Positions 38,401 to 50,493 of a stretch of DNA of 64,000 bases are shown here, one piece after another. Origin of the DNA: Diploscapter coronatus (Eukaryota; Nematoda; Chromadorea; Rhabditida; Rhabditidae); the NCBI GenBank assembly GCA_964036155.1, contig OZ038422.1, positions 25,071,201 to 25,135,200 of the forward strand. The letters run 5' to 3'. Position numbers and translations under genes: made by a program. Numbering within the stretch: position 1 is the stretch's first letter; each line of letters begins with the position of its first letter. The notes below the pieces were generated by a model. The model was not told the DNA's origin. It ran no database searches and was given only the letters and a program-made list of their open reading frames with translations.

Positions 38401-41400
38401 TTGTACTTTCAAAAATTTGTTTTCAAATAATGATATTCAGGTATTCTTCGTGAAATACAACGACCCGATCTACGTGAAGATGGAGAAACTGGACATCATG
38501 ATCAGACTCGCCCAGCAGAGCAACATCGCGCAAGTGCTCAGCGAGCTGAAGGAATACGCAACGGAAGTTGACGTCGATTTCGTGAGAAAATCGGTCAGGG
38601 CTATTGGACGGTGCGCTATCAAGGTGAGATTTTAGAAATTCTTTAAAACTCTCAAACCTAACCGTAATATATTTATCCATTTCATTCTTGACAGTTTTTT
38701 TTTCTAAATAACTACGTAGCCCCCAAAAAGTAGCTATTTTGAAAAAATTTACATGTGGAATAGAACCTCTATTCAATGTTATTTCCATAAAGATAGATAT
38801 TTTACCAGTTGACCCATTCTTGATAAGTTTCCAAAAATCTATTTATTTTCACTGCTTTTAGTTGAAGTGTTGCTAGAAGCTTAGCTAATGTATATATTTC
38901 AGGTGGAAGCCAGCGCGGAGAGATGCGTGGCTACTCTTCTGGAGTTGATCCAGACGAAAGTGAACTACGTCGTGCAGGAAGCGGTGGTCGTCATCAAGGA
39001 CATCTTCAGGAAGTACCCCAACAGATACGAGTCCATCATTTCGACTCTCTGCGAGGTAGGTTTTTTAATATAACAATTTTCTTAGAAATTAAAAGATTTT
39101 TGAGCCGCTCGATGAGAAATTATCATTGCAATTATGTGACTTTATAGGTCATTGTTGAAACATAGAAGAAATGAAAATGATAAAAATTTGAGTAAAGTTG
39201 AAATGAGACTAAGGAAATGGAGCAATATTTCTATAAATACATCATTTTTAGCTTATTTTTGAAACAGACTAAATTACTATTAAATAAGGTATGATAAAAA
39301 TCATCGCACTATTCACAATAAAATATTTACATCTATCTTTGGCACATTTGTTTTATTTAGAATTTGGACACTTTGGACGAGCCAGAGGCGCGTGCCTCGA
39401 TGATTTGGATAATCGGGGAGTACGCCGAGCGAATCGACAACGCAGACGAACTGCTGGAGAGCTTCGTCGAGGGATTCCACGATGAAAACACGCAGGTCGA
39501 GGATTTTAAAGATTTTTAGTTAGGCATTCTTGAAAAAAATGAATTTTGAATATAGGGTTTTTAGGAATTCTTTTTGAGATAAGATAAAACTGATGTAGCG
39601 ATTTGTGAGGTAGTTGTAGTCGAAATTTCGAAAAATTACGAGATTCGCTCTTTTCACATAAGTTTCACCAATTTTGCATAGGGATATTGATTGGAGCTAT
39701 CTCATCTATCTATTCTATGTGTAGTAAATTCTAAAAATTCCCCCAAGGATATGAATTTGAATCCGAGAATTTTGCAGGTCCAACTGCAACTGCTCACCGC
39801 GGTCGTCAAGCTGTTCCTGAAGAGGCCCGCAGACACGCAGCAACTCGTGCAGCGCGTCCTCTCACTGGCCACTCAGGATAGTGATAACCCGGACTTGAGA
39901 GATAGAGGGTAAGAAAATTGATTCTTTTTCTGAAACTTTTTTCCTATCCTTAATTTTGAAAGACTATAAAAGAAAAATCCTTGAGAGATTTGAAAAAAAG
40001 AACTTTGATATTAGAGAGGAAAGATTTAAAAAAATAGATATTTAAAATTTCAGATACATCTATTGGAGACTCCTTTCTGCTGATCCAGCCGCCGCAAAGC
40101 AGGTCGTTCTCGCTGAAAAACCCCTGATCAGTGAGGAAACTGACCTTCTCGAACCATCCCTTCTGGATCAATTGGTAAAATCTGTTTCCTATGATAACGA
40201 ATAGGGCATATAAAAATAGTTGAGATATTTTTAAATTAAAAAACCGACTTGCTAAATGATTTTCAAAATTTCAGGTGTGCCACATCGGTTCTCTTGCTTC
40301 AGTCTACCACAAACCGCCGTCTGCGTTCGTTGACACCGCCAGACAGCCGCTCAGAACGCTCACCGCGCCAAATACTAAGTAAGAAATTATTCTAATTTTT
40401 TTCTTAACTTTTAAATTTTCAATTCACTTGCCTCTATAAGTTTCTGGAGAAAAATATTCATTTACGTTTCACTTATTTGAGATATTCATCGAAAGATCCA
40501 CAGATTGGTGCACTATCAGTCATAGAGATGTTAAATTTGCCTTATGAAGGAAATGAAACTTTCAGCGGTCACCCCGTCGACAATTCGACTTCCGCAGTGT
40601 CGAGAAGCCAGCAACCCACGGTCATTCCCAGTCAAGACACGATGATCGCCGATTTGCTCAGTTTGGATCTCAATGCTCCTGCCGTTGCTCCTGGTTGGTT
40701 TTTAGCCATTTTTAGCAGGCTTTTCCTATCTTCTAATCATTTTTGTGTGTGATAAAAACCTTATTCTTGCAGTTGAATATTTAAAAATAACATTCAATTT
40801 TAGGAGGCACCTACGGTCAGACCGCTCCGATGGGTTACGGTGCAGGCGGCGGAGGCCTGGACGATTTGCTCGGCCTGGGCGGATCCGATTCGATCATGGG
40901 TGGCGGGGCGCCTGCTCAGGTATATAAACTTTCATAACACGATTTTGATCTGATTTGGGATCGAAAGAATTAGTATTTTAAAGCCAAACGATGATCTCCA
41001 CAATAAAGGAATTTCCGAATACAATGACGAGAATTCCTTTTGATAAAGTTGATTTTGTCAATGATTTAAAAAAAAAAAGATAACTTTTCACCGTCCAAAA
41101 TATACGAGTTTTCTTTTGAGGCAAGCAACGCACCATTCGCCTCATCTACTTTCGACCCCTTGGCTGGACTGGGATTGGGAGCGCCCGCGCAACCTGCTGC
41201 ACCAGTCGCGGCCGCACCAATTGGCGGAGCGGATTTGGGTGGATTGGCGGACATTTTCGGCGGAGCAAGTGGACTGGGTGGCGTGGCGACATCGGCCGGC
41301 TTCCAGATGCCCAAACAGATGTGGCTCGAGGCGTCCAAGGCGAAGGTAAAATACGATACTTCATTTTCTCTTAAAATATTCCAATCAAAGAGATCTTCTA

Positions 41401-43440
41401 ATTGTAATAATTCAATTCTAATGTTTTTGTTGCTAATTGACTTCCCATCTACTAATCGTGATCGCGAACTTTGCATCGAATAATATAACATTTTTGAAAC
41501 ATTCAATTTTCAATTTTAGGGCCTGCAAGTCGAGGGCACTTTCGTCCGTCGCTCAGGAAGAGTCTACATGGAGATCACGCTGACTAATAAAGTGATTTTT
41601 TTTATTTAAAAAAAATGAAATTGAAATTTTAAAAATTATAAAATAAATATTTTAGGCGATGCAAGCCATGTCCGGATTCGCGGTTCAATTCAACAAGAAC
41701 TCGTTCGGTCTGATGCCCGCAGAACCTCTGAATGTCCCCGCACCTCTACTGCCATCCCAGAATGTTACGGTATGCTAATTCTTCTAGTCGTTTTTTTATC
41801 GTGACCAATGCTCCTGCATACTATCATCAAGATTTTGTTAAGCGTGCAATAGATGCTTTGAAACATATCAAAATCTCTGAATAGGAAATTATAACTTTTT
41901 CGGAAGCACACTACTAAGATCACTTACTACTTTGAACATCAAATAAGTTGATTTCTTGATACGTGCTAAAACTTTCTAATATTCAAAAGTTTTTTACTCA
42001 CTCATCAAACGTCGTGCATCAAAAAACTAGCTAATTACATCGATCACGAAATAAATGATACTTTTGAAACATTTTTTTTTAAATATGAAAGATGAAATTT
42101 TAGGTCTCGATGGCGTGCGACACTTCGGGCCCCGTGCAGAAAATGGAGCCTCTGACGAATTTGCAAGTAGCCATCAAGAACGATATCGAAGTCTTCTACT
42201 TCGCATGCATCGTTCCTCTCCTCGTCTATTTCCAAGTATTTTTCTTCCCAATTTTTTAAAATTTATAAAAATTATCATATTTTAAAATAAAACAAAAGTT
42301 CCTTCAACAATAACTTTTACTCCTACAAAGATTGAATTTAAAATTCCTCTTAAAACTTTCTTTCTAGGGGAAATATTTTTCAAATCATAGTCGTTTTTTT
42401 TCAGGAAGCCGGTCCGATGGAGAAGCGCGAGTTCCTGGATATGTGGAAGGACATCCCCGAGCAGAACGAGCAGCAGTTCACCATCCCGAATCCGCACGGA
42501 CTTTCCGCAGGTTGGAGCATTTTTATTTTATTCTCTAGATTTTTAGACTTAGGCAAGTTTTCATCTCGAATGAAAATTTTAGGGGAGAGGTACGCAAGGC
42601 AAAAGTTCCCTATAGAAAAGTGGTACATAAGGGGGTATAATCGAAAAGTTTTGCTCAATCTCTGCCCAGGCCCAGGACTGATTCTTTTCTCTTGATTTTG
42701 GATTATTTTATTTTATTTGTAGTTTATGAGTATTGCGGATAATTTTTGAGACCGATTTTATGATAATTTGTGAAACCTATAAAGTTAGGTTTTGGAATCA
42801 ATTAACGATTCGATTTTCTAGTAATTGGTCCAATTTTTGAAGTTACTTGTAGCTCTATGCAGTGTATCAAACGAAAGATTCAATATTATATTTTATGAAA
42901 TTTTGAAACTATGACAAGAATTTTAATTTTTAGACGCGATCTGTGCCAAACTCCAGGCCAACAACATTTGCACGGTGGCTCGCAGAAGCGTCGAAGGACA
43001 GGTAAATTAGATTTTAGCTTTTAAAATTCCTTATAATTTTGCCATTGTCTTCAAAACCGCCATAATTTGTGTTTCTAGTCAAAATTTATCGATAATTTTG
43101 AAACAATAAGTTAAAATCTGAAATTATAGACAAAAATGAACAACTATGTTTTGAACACATTATCTTGGATTAGAACTTTACGCGTCTATATATTTTTCAG
43201 CCAAATGGTTTCAAATGATATATACTTGAATTGCAGGAACTTCTCTATCACTCGATCAAGTACACCAACGGCATCTACGTGCTCAGCGAGCTCAAACTCA
43301 ACTTGGGTTCGCCGACGCTTACGGTATTTTTTGTTTATCTTTTCACTTATTTTTAAAATCCTTTTCAGCTCTCCCTGAAATCCCGCCACGTCACAGCCAT
43401 CTCGAATCTGAACGAAATGTACCAGATGATCCTTAACTAA
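35467..43440 (+). CDS. apb-1: AP-1/AP-2 complex subunit beta (beta adaptin)
   Basis: Large subunit of clathrin adaptor complexes; nematodes use one beta adaptin in both AP-1 and AP-2 for Golgi/endosome and plasma-membrane sorting. About 20 exons. The trunk of HEAT/armadillo repeats begins [20 protein letters not shown] and includes [55 protein letters not shown] and [20 protein letters not shown], all nearly identical to animal AP2B1. The hinge carries the clathrin box LLSLD in [15 protein letters not shown] and Gly/Ala/Pro-rich stretches with further DLLGLGG motifs. The two-part ear follows: [55 protein letters not shown], and [11 protein letters not shown] to the C-terminus [12 protein letters not shown]. 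The start codon lies 25 bases after a TTTACAG trans-splice-type acceptor. Confidence 0.97.
36423..36654 (-). promoter_or_regulatory. Three Ruby-like motifs in one beta adaptin intron
   Basis: TGAAACNTA starts at 36423, 36546 and 36649 within a single 470-base intron. Read on the minus strand they are TANGTTTCA, so any transcripts would run antisense to the host gene, starting near 36380, 36505 and 36610 if the usual spacing of about 40 bases applies. Motif is seen; promoter activity is inferred. Confidence 0.4.
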
Positions 43441-44423
43441 GGAATTATAGTAATCGCGTTCAAATGTTAATTTAAAGAAAGAAAAACGCCCCAATCAGAA
43501 TATGCTAATTTCATGAAATTCTACGTATTCTTTTTCAGATATGATAATTTATTGCATTTTATCCTTTGATTTTTTGCAATAGTTTTTTTTTATTTAGAGC
43601 TACTGTAATTTTCACTTCTCGTGATTTTTAAAGAAAATGTTTGATTTGAGTTGTTCCATGTTAGTCATAATCTTTGGGGGGATATCTTGGAAAAGTGGAT
43701 TTTTATGGATTTCCAAGAAAAATCCCTAATTCAACAAAAATGATATGAATTGAGCAGCAATTTTAGCTTTTGTGATTTTAAAATAATTATTTATTTGAAT
43801 TTCTAATAACCTGATTTCCTAGTATTTCGGCAAGTGGTTGTGTTGTTCTTAAGAAAATTTCGATTTGACCTGATTATCCCTATTTATTATTTTTACTCGT
43901 TTAGCTGATTTTTATGAAATGCCGTAATTTATTTTATCCCCAACTCATGATATATACAGAATAGAATAAATACATTTTGCGAAAAATAGAATTAAAAGAC
44001 AACTATGTTTCAGGTAGGCTTCGTAATCCGCCTCACTACCTCCTTTGTTCGTACTCATTTTACGCGTTCTCAAATTTGCAGAGTCGTTTGAAGAAATGGC
44101 TCCGCCAGAAAATTTTCATTTCTGCAAAATTATCTGCGGAAATTTTTTCAAAACTTCTGAAAAATAAACTTTCCAACTATTTCATCATTTCATTGAAGAA
44201 CAAATTTTTAATTTCGCGTTTTTTCTTCTAAGTCTCACTTTTCATTTTAAAGATGCAACCTTTTGTTGTTTCTATTTCAATTTTCCTCTGAAAATTCTAT
44301 CGAAACTTCATTTTCTGAATCTCTTCAAAAACACTCGGAAAAGAATAAAAATTCACTCTCGTTAGAAATCGATATTTTCAAAAACTTGGAGATTTCAGGT
44401 TTTCCCTTATTCATCCAGTCAGA
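43441..44423. other. Intergenic region between beta adaptin and LSM12
   Basis: About 980 bases with no gene. AATAAA-type signals occur near 43966, and acceptor-like GTTTCAG (about 44013), TTTGCAG (about 44081) and ATCCAG (about 44418) sites precede the LSM12 ATG, so LSM12 may have a spliced or alternative 5' UTR. Confidence 0.5.
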
Positions 44424-46023
44424 ATGGTGTCCCTCGGCGCGGCGAACGGTGCGTTTCCGGCAGGCTCGATCGTCCAATTTAACACGGTCAATGGCGTCAA
44501 AATCGAGGGCGAAGTCGTCTGCTTCGATCCAAATCTCAAGGTGAGTTTTTAGTTTTAAATATTTAATTGTTTGAAGAAAAACTACAGCAATCATAGGTTA
44601 GATTACGATATTTTGTAAATTTGCGTAAAAAATGAATTAGAAACTTAAACTTTTTAAAATTAAATATATTTGACTTTCTAATTTTTTAAATTTCAGGTGC
44701 TCGCCATCAAAGACACTTCTAATCCGAACAACAAGCAAGTGCTGCGCGTTTTCAATATGCAATACATTTCGGAGGTAGATCTTAAAACGCATATTTTTCT
44801 AAAACTCGTTTCCAGCAATTTTACAGAAATTTGATGAAAGGCGAAACTTGTATTTCATTTGTTTCCAAAATTTTACTTTTTAGATCAAAGAAGTCTCCGG
44901 CCCAAAGAAGACGCAAGACGAAAAAGAAGAGGGATACCGGCCAGTGACGATTCAGAAGAAGGCAAGAATCTTTTTATCTGTGCACTCCCACTACTTATCA
45001 AAATATCTAAATTCGGCATTTTTATGTCGATTTTTGGACCCTATCCGGTTTTTTTTTTCATTTTTATCTTCTAACTATAACTCGACTGGTCAAATATTTA
45101 ATTGCCACAACTTTGTCTAGAAATGTTTAAGCCTATTTTTTCAAAAATTTGAATTTTTTATTTTTAGGCAGTGGAACAGCGCTCGAACACGATCGAGTCC
45201 AAATGGCAGGAAGAGATGATGGCCGAAGAGGTTTCGCTGGAGGGACAGGTACGCAAATTACAGTAATTTTTCGAATGATGAAGAACGATCCGAGGGAATT
45301 AGTTTAAGTGATTGAAAAGAAGTTTTGGAATACTGTAATTATCGTAGCCCCATGAGTTTGCAGAAAGCGTTTGTGGCGTTGAGAAGAACGATCGCGGACT
45401 GTCGCTGGAACGCGAAAGACATCATCGTATTGGGGACGGTCAGAATCACCGACCCCTACGGCGAGGGCAACGCCACCATCATTCAGCCCACGGTATGGCG
45501 AGACGACATATATAGAAATTGACCGTTAATTGCTCATAAAATGAATATTTCATGGGATTTTTAAAGTTACAATTTTTCTAGATTATCGAAACTTGGTTGT
45601 GTCCATCAATCAAGCATTGTTTGTAGAAATGTCTTAGAAGTTCTTTTTAATCTACAATTTTGCTTCAGGGCTCTAACCCGAGCGAGGAGGAGCTTTCGAC
45701 GTATGAGACCCGAGCGAAGGTGGCCCTTGGACAAGTCCAGAAAATTCTCGCCAGGTAGATTCTTGAATGATAATTTTATTCGAAATTGAAATTACAAATC
45801 CTCACAAAAATTTTACCGATAAAACTAGTTACAATTTTTGCGTTCTCAATGATTCTGTTTATATTTACATGGGACAAATAAAAGTGTTAGAATTCATTAA
45901 GATCTGGAATTATGGCTAAAATTTCACGAACTAAGATAAAATCTTCGTTTTAGCAAACAGACGATGGGACTCGACATTCCACCCGCTTGCGGGGAGACGA
46001 CCAAGAGCCTCGCAGCCAAGTAG
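44424..46023 (+). CDS. LSM12: LSM12 homologue
   Basis: RNA-associated protein with an N-terminal Lsm-like fold and a C-terminal anticodon-binding-like (AD) domain; in animals it joins ataxin-2-containing complexes. Seven exons, about 212 residues. The Lsm-like part is SIVQFNTVNGVKIEGEVVCF followed by VLAIKDTSN and VLRVFNMQYISE. The AD domain reads EEVSLEGQKAFVALRRTIAD, CRWNAKDIIVLGTVRITDPY and AKVALGQVQKILAS, matching VSLEGQ, the KTI.DC.W block and the V..ITPPY block of vertebrate LSM12. Start follows an ATCCAG acceptor by about five bases. The C-terminal tail (MGLDIPPACGETTKS) is not obviously conserved. Confidence 0.92.
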
Positions 46024-47236
46024 AGGAAGTCAGGTTGGACAAAAATGATCAAATAGTCCAGTGGATATATTTTAGAGCTTCGAAAAATTGACTATTTCAT
46101 CATTTTTGAAAAATTCGGTAAAGCGGTCATTTTCAACTAATTTTTTTTTTTTGCAAAAATAGGGAATTTGATAAGGCTAGGGCTGTAAATTTTGCACATG
46201 AGTGTGTTAAATATGAGAAAGAAAAAGAGACTACGAGAGAGAGAGAGAGAAATCGTGTGTTGATTTTCGCGAATACACACGAATCATATGAAAATTTGCA
46301 GCCCTGGATAAGACTTTGATTGAAAATGACCGGTAATCATTTGAATAGTCAAATTTGGATTGGATAATTTTTAAGAAATGGAAATCTTGGCCGTTCAAGT
46401 TACATTCTTCCTAATTTATTTTAAGAAAACTGAAACTTAGTAAATTGAAGGAAACCCAATCCAAGTTTAGAGCAAATTCCTAAAAACAGGTGTCTTTTTA
46501 CTGGAGTTTTGTCAAAATTGTTTATTTTTGGGTTTTACTATTTTTGACAAAAATCTATTTTGAAGTAAGCCAAAGGGCTTGATTGTTGTTTTAATTTTTG
46601 GAAAATCTAAAATTTCTTGATTTCAAACATTAGATTTTCCAAAAGATCATGATTGTTTGTAATTGAACTTTGAAAAATCCAAGAAAATCGTCCATAGGTG
46701 TTTGAAAGTGTATATTTTGGGTGTATTTTTATTTTTAAGGAGATGAAAACATGCCTAAAATTTATCTGATCTTATCAAGAAAGCTTCTATTGAATTCATT
46801 TATTTATTTCATAAGATCTAAGAATCTCTCCTAAGGCCTTAAAACTCTGAAAATTCAAACTTTTTAGATTCTTTTTAAAATTCTCTTGATCAATTTACTC
46901 GCTTAACGATTTTGAATAGACCATTATGGGTACGATCACACACCTTGCTTTGAGTTTTTACCGAGGATCGAAAAATTTTAAATTATTGAAATCTCGTCCC
47001 ATTTTCAGAAGGAATAAACATCATGGATTTAGAAACTTTCATAGATTTTAGAAACACGTTGGTTTGATACCATTTTTATTTATTTTTCTTTTTGTTACGA
47101 TCTGTAGGAATAGTGAAGAAAGCTTACTTTAGTTTCGAGGAAAAATTCATATTTTAAAAACTATTCACCCATGTTTTGAGAAAATCAGAAAAATATACAA
47201 TAAACTTTGAAAAGATATTTTTTAGCTCCCAGAAAA
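46024..47236. other. Intergenic region, LSM12 to the methyltransferase gene
   Basis: No gene seen. The first third is occupied by the foldback element at 46085-46357, and one TGAAACTTA motif is at 46431. The remainder is AT-rich unique sequence leading to a TTTTTTAG acceptor at about 47224. Confidence 0.5.
46085..46357. repeat. Imperfect foldback element with a (GA)n centre
   Basis: Outer arms: TTGACTATTTCATCATT and CGGTCATTTTCAA on the left are inverted on the right as TTGAAAATGACCGGTAATCA and AATAGTCAAATTT. Inner arms: AGGGCTGTAAATTTTGCACA on the left faces AAATTTGCAGCCCT on the right. The centre is a purine-rich GAGAGAGAGA run near 46230-46250. The arms carry several insertions, so this looks like an older palindromic element. 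Confidence 0.65.
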
Positions 47237-48999
47237 ATGGAAATTGAGGATGACGAAATCCGATTGCCGGATGACACTTTGGAGATTTTGAAGCAGTTTC
47301 AGGTAAATTGTTCAAATACGATTTGACTTAAGCTAAATTTAAAGCAGAATAAAATGAATTAGCAGACTTAAATTCGACATTGAATCTAGAAATGAGGAAT
47401 TTGATTTCAGGAAGAACAGCTCAAGCGGGCCGAACTCGAACAAAGTGGGGAGGCAGAAATTAGCGAGGATTGGCAGGTATTTTTTTATTATTCTTTTCGT
47501 CGATTTAAAATACTTAATTTTTGAAGAATTTGATAATTTTTCTTTGGTTAATCAGCCGCTCAACACTAATTGACTTTTCGAGATTGATATAAGACTCCTT
47601 TTGAAACATACCTCAAGCGATATTAATTTATGAGTATTCGGAAGCTGTGTTGTTATTTTTATTGTTCTCCGCTAGCAATATCATAGTATCGTTTTCTCAA
47701 AATGAGTTTCATGAAAGTCACCTTTGAAACTTAGTGTAATTTGAAATGCTTCAGTTGAGTCAGTTTTGGTACGACGAAGCGACCACAACGGCCTTAGCTA
47801 GAGAGGTTGGTGCTGCTGCGCGAAATAGATTTGAAATGGATCGGGAAAATACCGAATCAAACTCGGGAACTTGCGGATCAGGTTGGGAAGATTGAGGAAT
47901 TAATCGAGAAAAGAAGAATAGGTTCAGAGAATTGCGGACCAACCGAAATGGGACCGCTCATGGTCGCTTGTGTGGCCTCGCCCACCTTGATGAACGGTAT
48001 TTTGGAGTTGGAGGTTTGATTTTTGACATATTTTCAAAATACTTGAGATTAGCTTCAGATATTCGTAAACCGAATTTAGGAAATCATCTACGTTGATTTA
48101 ATGCGCTCCTTAGTTTCGAAATATAAATAAATTTGAAATTCCTCTACGAGTTACGTTTCAAACATTCTACAAATTCGCACTGAACACATTTCGAATAATA
48201 TATTCTTTAAAATTCCTTCAATATAATTCTCCATGAAATTTAAACTTGAGGAATTCAAATCGAATCAACTCGACGTGCGGTTATTCGAGTTCGACGAGCG
48301 ATTCCGGATCAAATACCCGGACCAGTTCATCCATTACGACTACAATCAGCCGCAGCTCATTCCTAAGGATGTGATGGGTAAGTTTTTCCGTCTCTATTCA
48401 TTTTTCCCACTTTGTAATCCTGAAATACCAAATTCGGCGTTTTTTCGAGCTTTCTGAAATGCAAAATTTTTAAAGCTGATTTATCATTTAATTATTTTTT
48501 AATTCCAGGGAAATTCGATCTGATCATCGCGGACCCTCCATTTCTGTCGGACGAATGCGTAGTAAAAGTCGCGCAGACGATTCGACTCCTCGGGAAACAA
48601 CAAGTCAAGATCATCTTCTGCACCGGGGCTATTATGGAGCAAATTGTACGTTCGGTAGATTCTCTAGAAAATGTTATTTTTTTTTAGTAATTTTACATTT
48701 TGGCCTGTTACCGCAACACTACCCTTGAGTTTTCAATTAATAAATTTATGTTCTCTCTGAAACATTTGAAAAATCGCAGAAAATTTGTAATTTTTATATC
48801 TTATCAAGGACATTATCTCGAAATTTGTATGAATTATTTTAGGGTTTTCGTGAAACATGGAACATTAGACAAAAATTTTAAATTTCAGATCGGTCGACTT
48901 TTGAACTGTCGCCGCATCGGGTTCGTTCCGGGTCACGCGAATAAATTGCAAAACGATTTCGCCTGTTTCACAAATTACAGTGCCTTCACTTTGAAATGA
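47237..48999 (+). CDS. EEF1AKMT1: eEF1A lysine methyltransferase 1-like (N6AMT2 family)
   Basis: Class I SAM-dependent methyltransferase; the animal enzyme trimethylates a lysine of elongation factor eEF1A. About 243 residues in seven exons. The N-terminal helix DDTLEILKQFQEEQLKRAEL is followed by the family signature EDWQLSQFWYDEATTTALAR. Next come a strand LMVACVASPTLMNGI, LFEFDERF and FIHYDYNQP, the catalytic motif IIADPPFLSDECV, KIIFCTGAIMEQ and a C-terminal FVPGHANKLQNDFACFTNYS. This order and the DPPF motif are diagnostic. The exon before MGPLMVAC needs a 40-base intron (about 47881-47920) to keep the frame, and leaves about 30 extra residues relative to human EEF1AKMT1. The start at 47237 lies 12 bases after a TTTTTTAG acceptor. 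Confidence 0.88.
47602..47730 (-). promoter_or_regulatory. Two Ruby-like motifs in a methyltransferase intron
   Basis: TGAAACATA at 47602 and TGAAACTTA at 47725 lie in the intron between the second and third exons, 123 bases apart, both oriented so that GTTTCA reads antisense to the gene. Possible piRNA promoters; inference only. Confidence 0.35.
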
Positions 49000-50493
49000 A
49001 CCTCTAAACGGTGTTTTGAAAACCGTAAGGCAATGACAAAAATTTTGGGAGAATATTTTTCTCAAAATATTCGATCGTGTTTCGCGGTTTACAAATTTTC
49101 GTTTCAAAATTAAATGTTTTTTCAGTGTTTTCAAATAAAAATTTCTCAATTCTTATCATCTAAATTTCAAATTTTCACGATTCAAAGAGTTTCCAAACTC
49201 AAAAACAATACCTTTCCGCGTTGTTGTTTTCGCTTGTAAATATTATTGATTTTTGTTCAGTTTTTATATCATCCGTTTTAGGGCCTATTTTTTATAGAAT
49301 TCCAAATTTCGTAAATATTGTTCGCGACTTTTAATGTTCAAAGATGAGCTTGTGGTCATTGGTGAAATAATGTTTATCTGTTAGAGAAGTAAAGAAATCG
49401 AGAAATATAATGAATTTCCCAGAGAGCGCAGAGAAAACGACTCTGCACTTTGCAAAAGGTGGTCTTTCGTGTCTGCCGCCCTCCTAATATAACACACTAT
49501 TTCTCTTTTCACTCTAGCCTTTCTTTCCTCTCCTTGTTTTCAGTGGTATTTCTCCGCTTGCTATTTGTGTTTTTCATATTTTTCACAAAGGAATGCGTCT
49601 TAATTGATCGAAATCCGCATTGGGAGCCGTAACGACTTAACGCTATAATTTGCGTTAATCATGTTGGATAAATTCTTTTATCGATTTTTTCGTTACGTCG
49701 TTACGTCACGCTTTTTTCTGTTTTTCTTCTGGAAATTGATTTTCGCAGAGTGGTCTCGGAAACTTATAGCAACCGGTTTCCCGAACATTTTTGACTCCGG
49801 ATTTGGAATAGTTATTTTAGAAGTCGGATATAAGGGGGTTTCGAGACTATTCGAAAAAATTCATGTTTTCGAAGGCAAAGCAAAGGAATTTTTCCAAAGA
49901 TCAACATCAAATCACGGTTTCAGGAAATGATCTTTTGATTTCGTTTCGAACTCCTTGAACTCGTATTGATTTTTTGACTCGTCATGTTTTCTTTTATTTC
50001 GATAATAACTAATCATCGCTAATGGCAGGGCAATTATTTAACACTTGACTGATTGTCGTCGTCTTTTAGCGTTTTATCGATTTTCTGATAATTATCCCAA
50101 TTATCGCTGATTGCAGGGTAATCAACGCTCTCAAATCAAATCGTTGCACGCGGCCGACAGCGCAAACACACAAATGTAAAAAGGTAAATTAGCGTTAATT
50201 TCCCAATTAAGTACTTAACTAAGTAATTCAACCGAGAATTCTTGCGTCACCGTCTCTAAACTTCTCACAAATTGGTGTTATTTTGAAACTTATTTCACGA
50301 ATTTTCAAAATGTTACATAGAAGATTACAGAAAACTAGTCTTTTAAACAAAAAATGAATGTTTTCAGCTCGTTCTGCTCTACTGTTTGTGTGCTCGAACT
50401 TGTTCAAGACGCTTTTCGTCGCTTTGATTTGAATACCGTGTATTCCCCTTTCATTCAACCAACCACCTGCGTGTAAACTCCGCTCCAATCAGA
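49000..50493. other. Intergenic region upstream of Roquin
   Basis: About 1.5 kb without a recognised gene. Two imperfect direct copies of a 27-base unit (AATCATCGCTAATGGCAGGG-like, 50010-50036; AATTATCGCTGATTGCAGGG-like, 50098-50124) lie 88 bases apart, and GTTACGTCGTTACGTCACG occurs near 49692. The Roquin promoter is expected here. Confidence 0.5.

Noticed and set aside
40483..40565. In-frame-looking sequence before the beta adaptin hinge exon
   Set aside because: It is intron sequence: the AAC|GGT join from 40379 to about 40566 preserves the hinge, and this stretch has no counterpart in other beta adaptins.
41066..41506. 146-codon open frame on - over beta adaptin hinge exons
   Set aside because: It is the antisense shadow of the Gly/Ala/Pro-rich hinge of beta adaptin.
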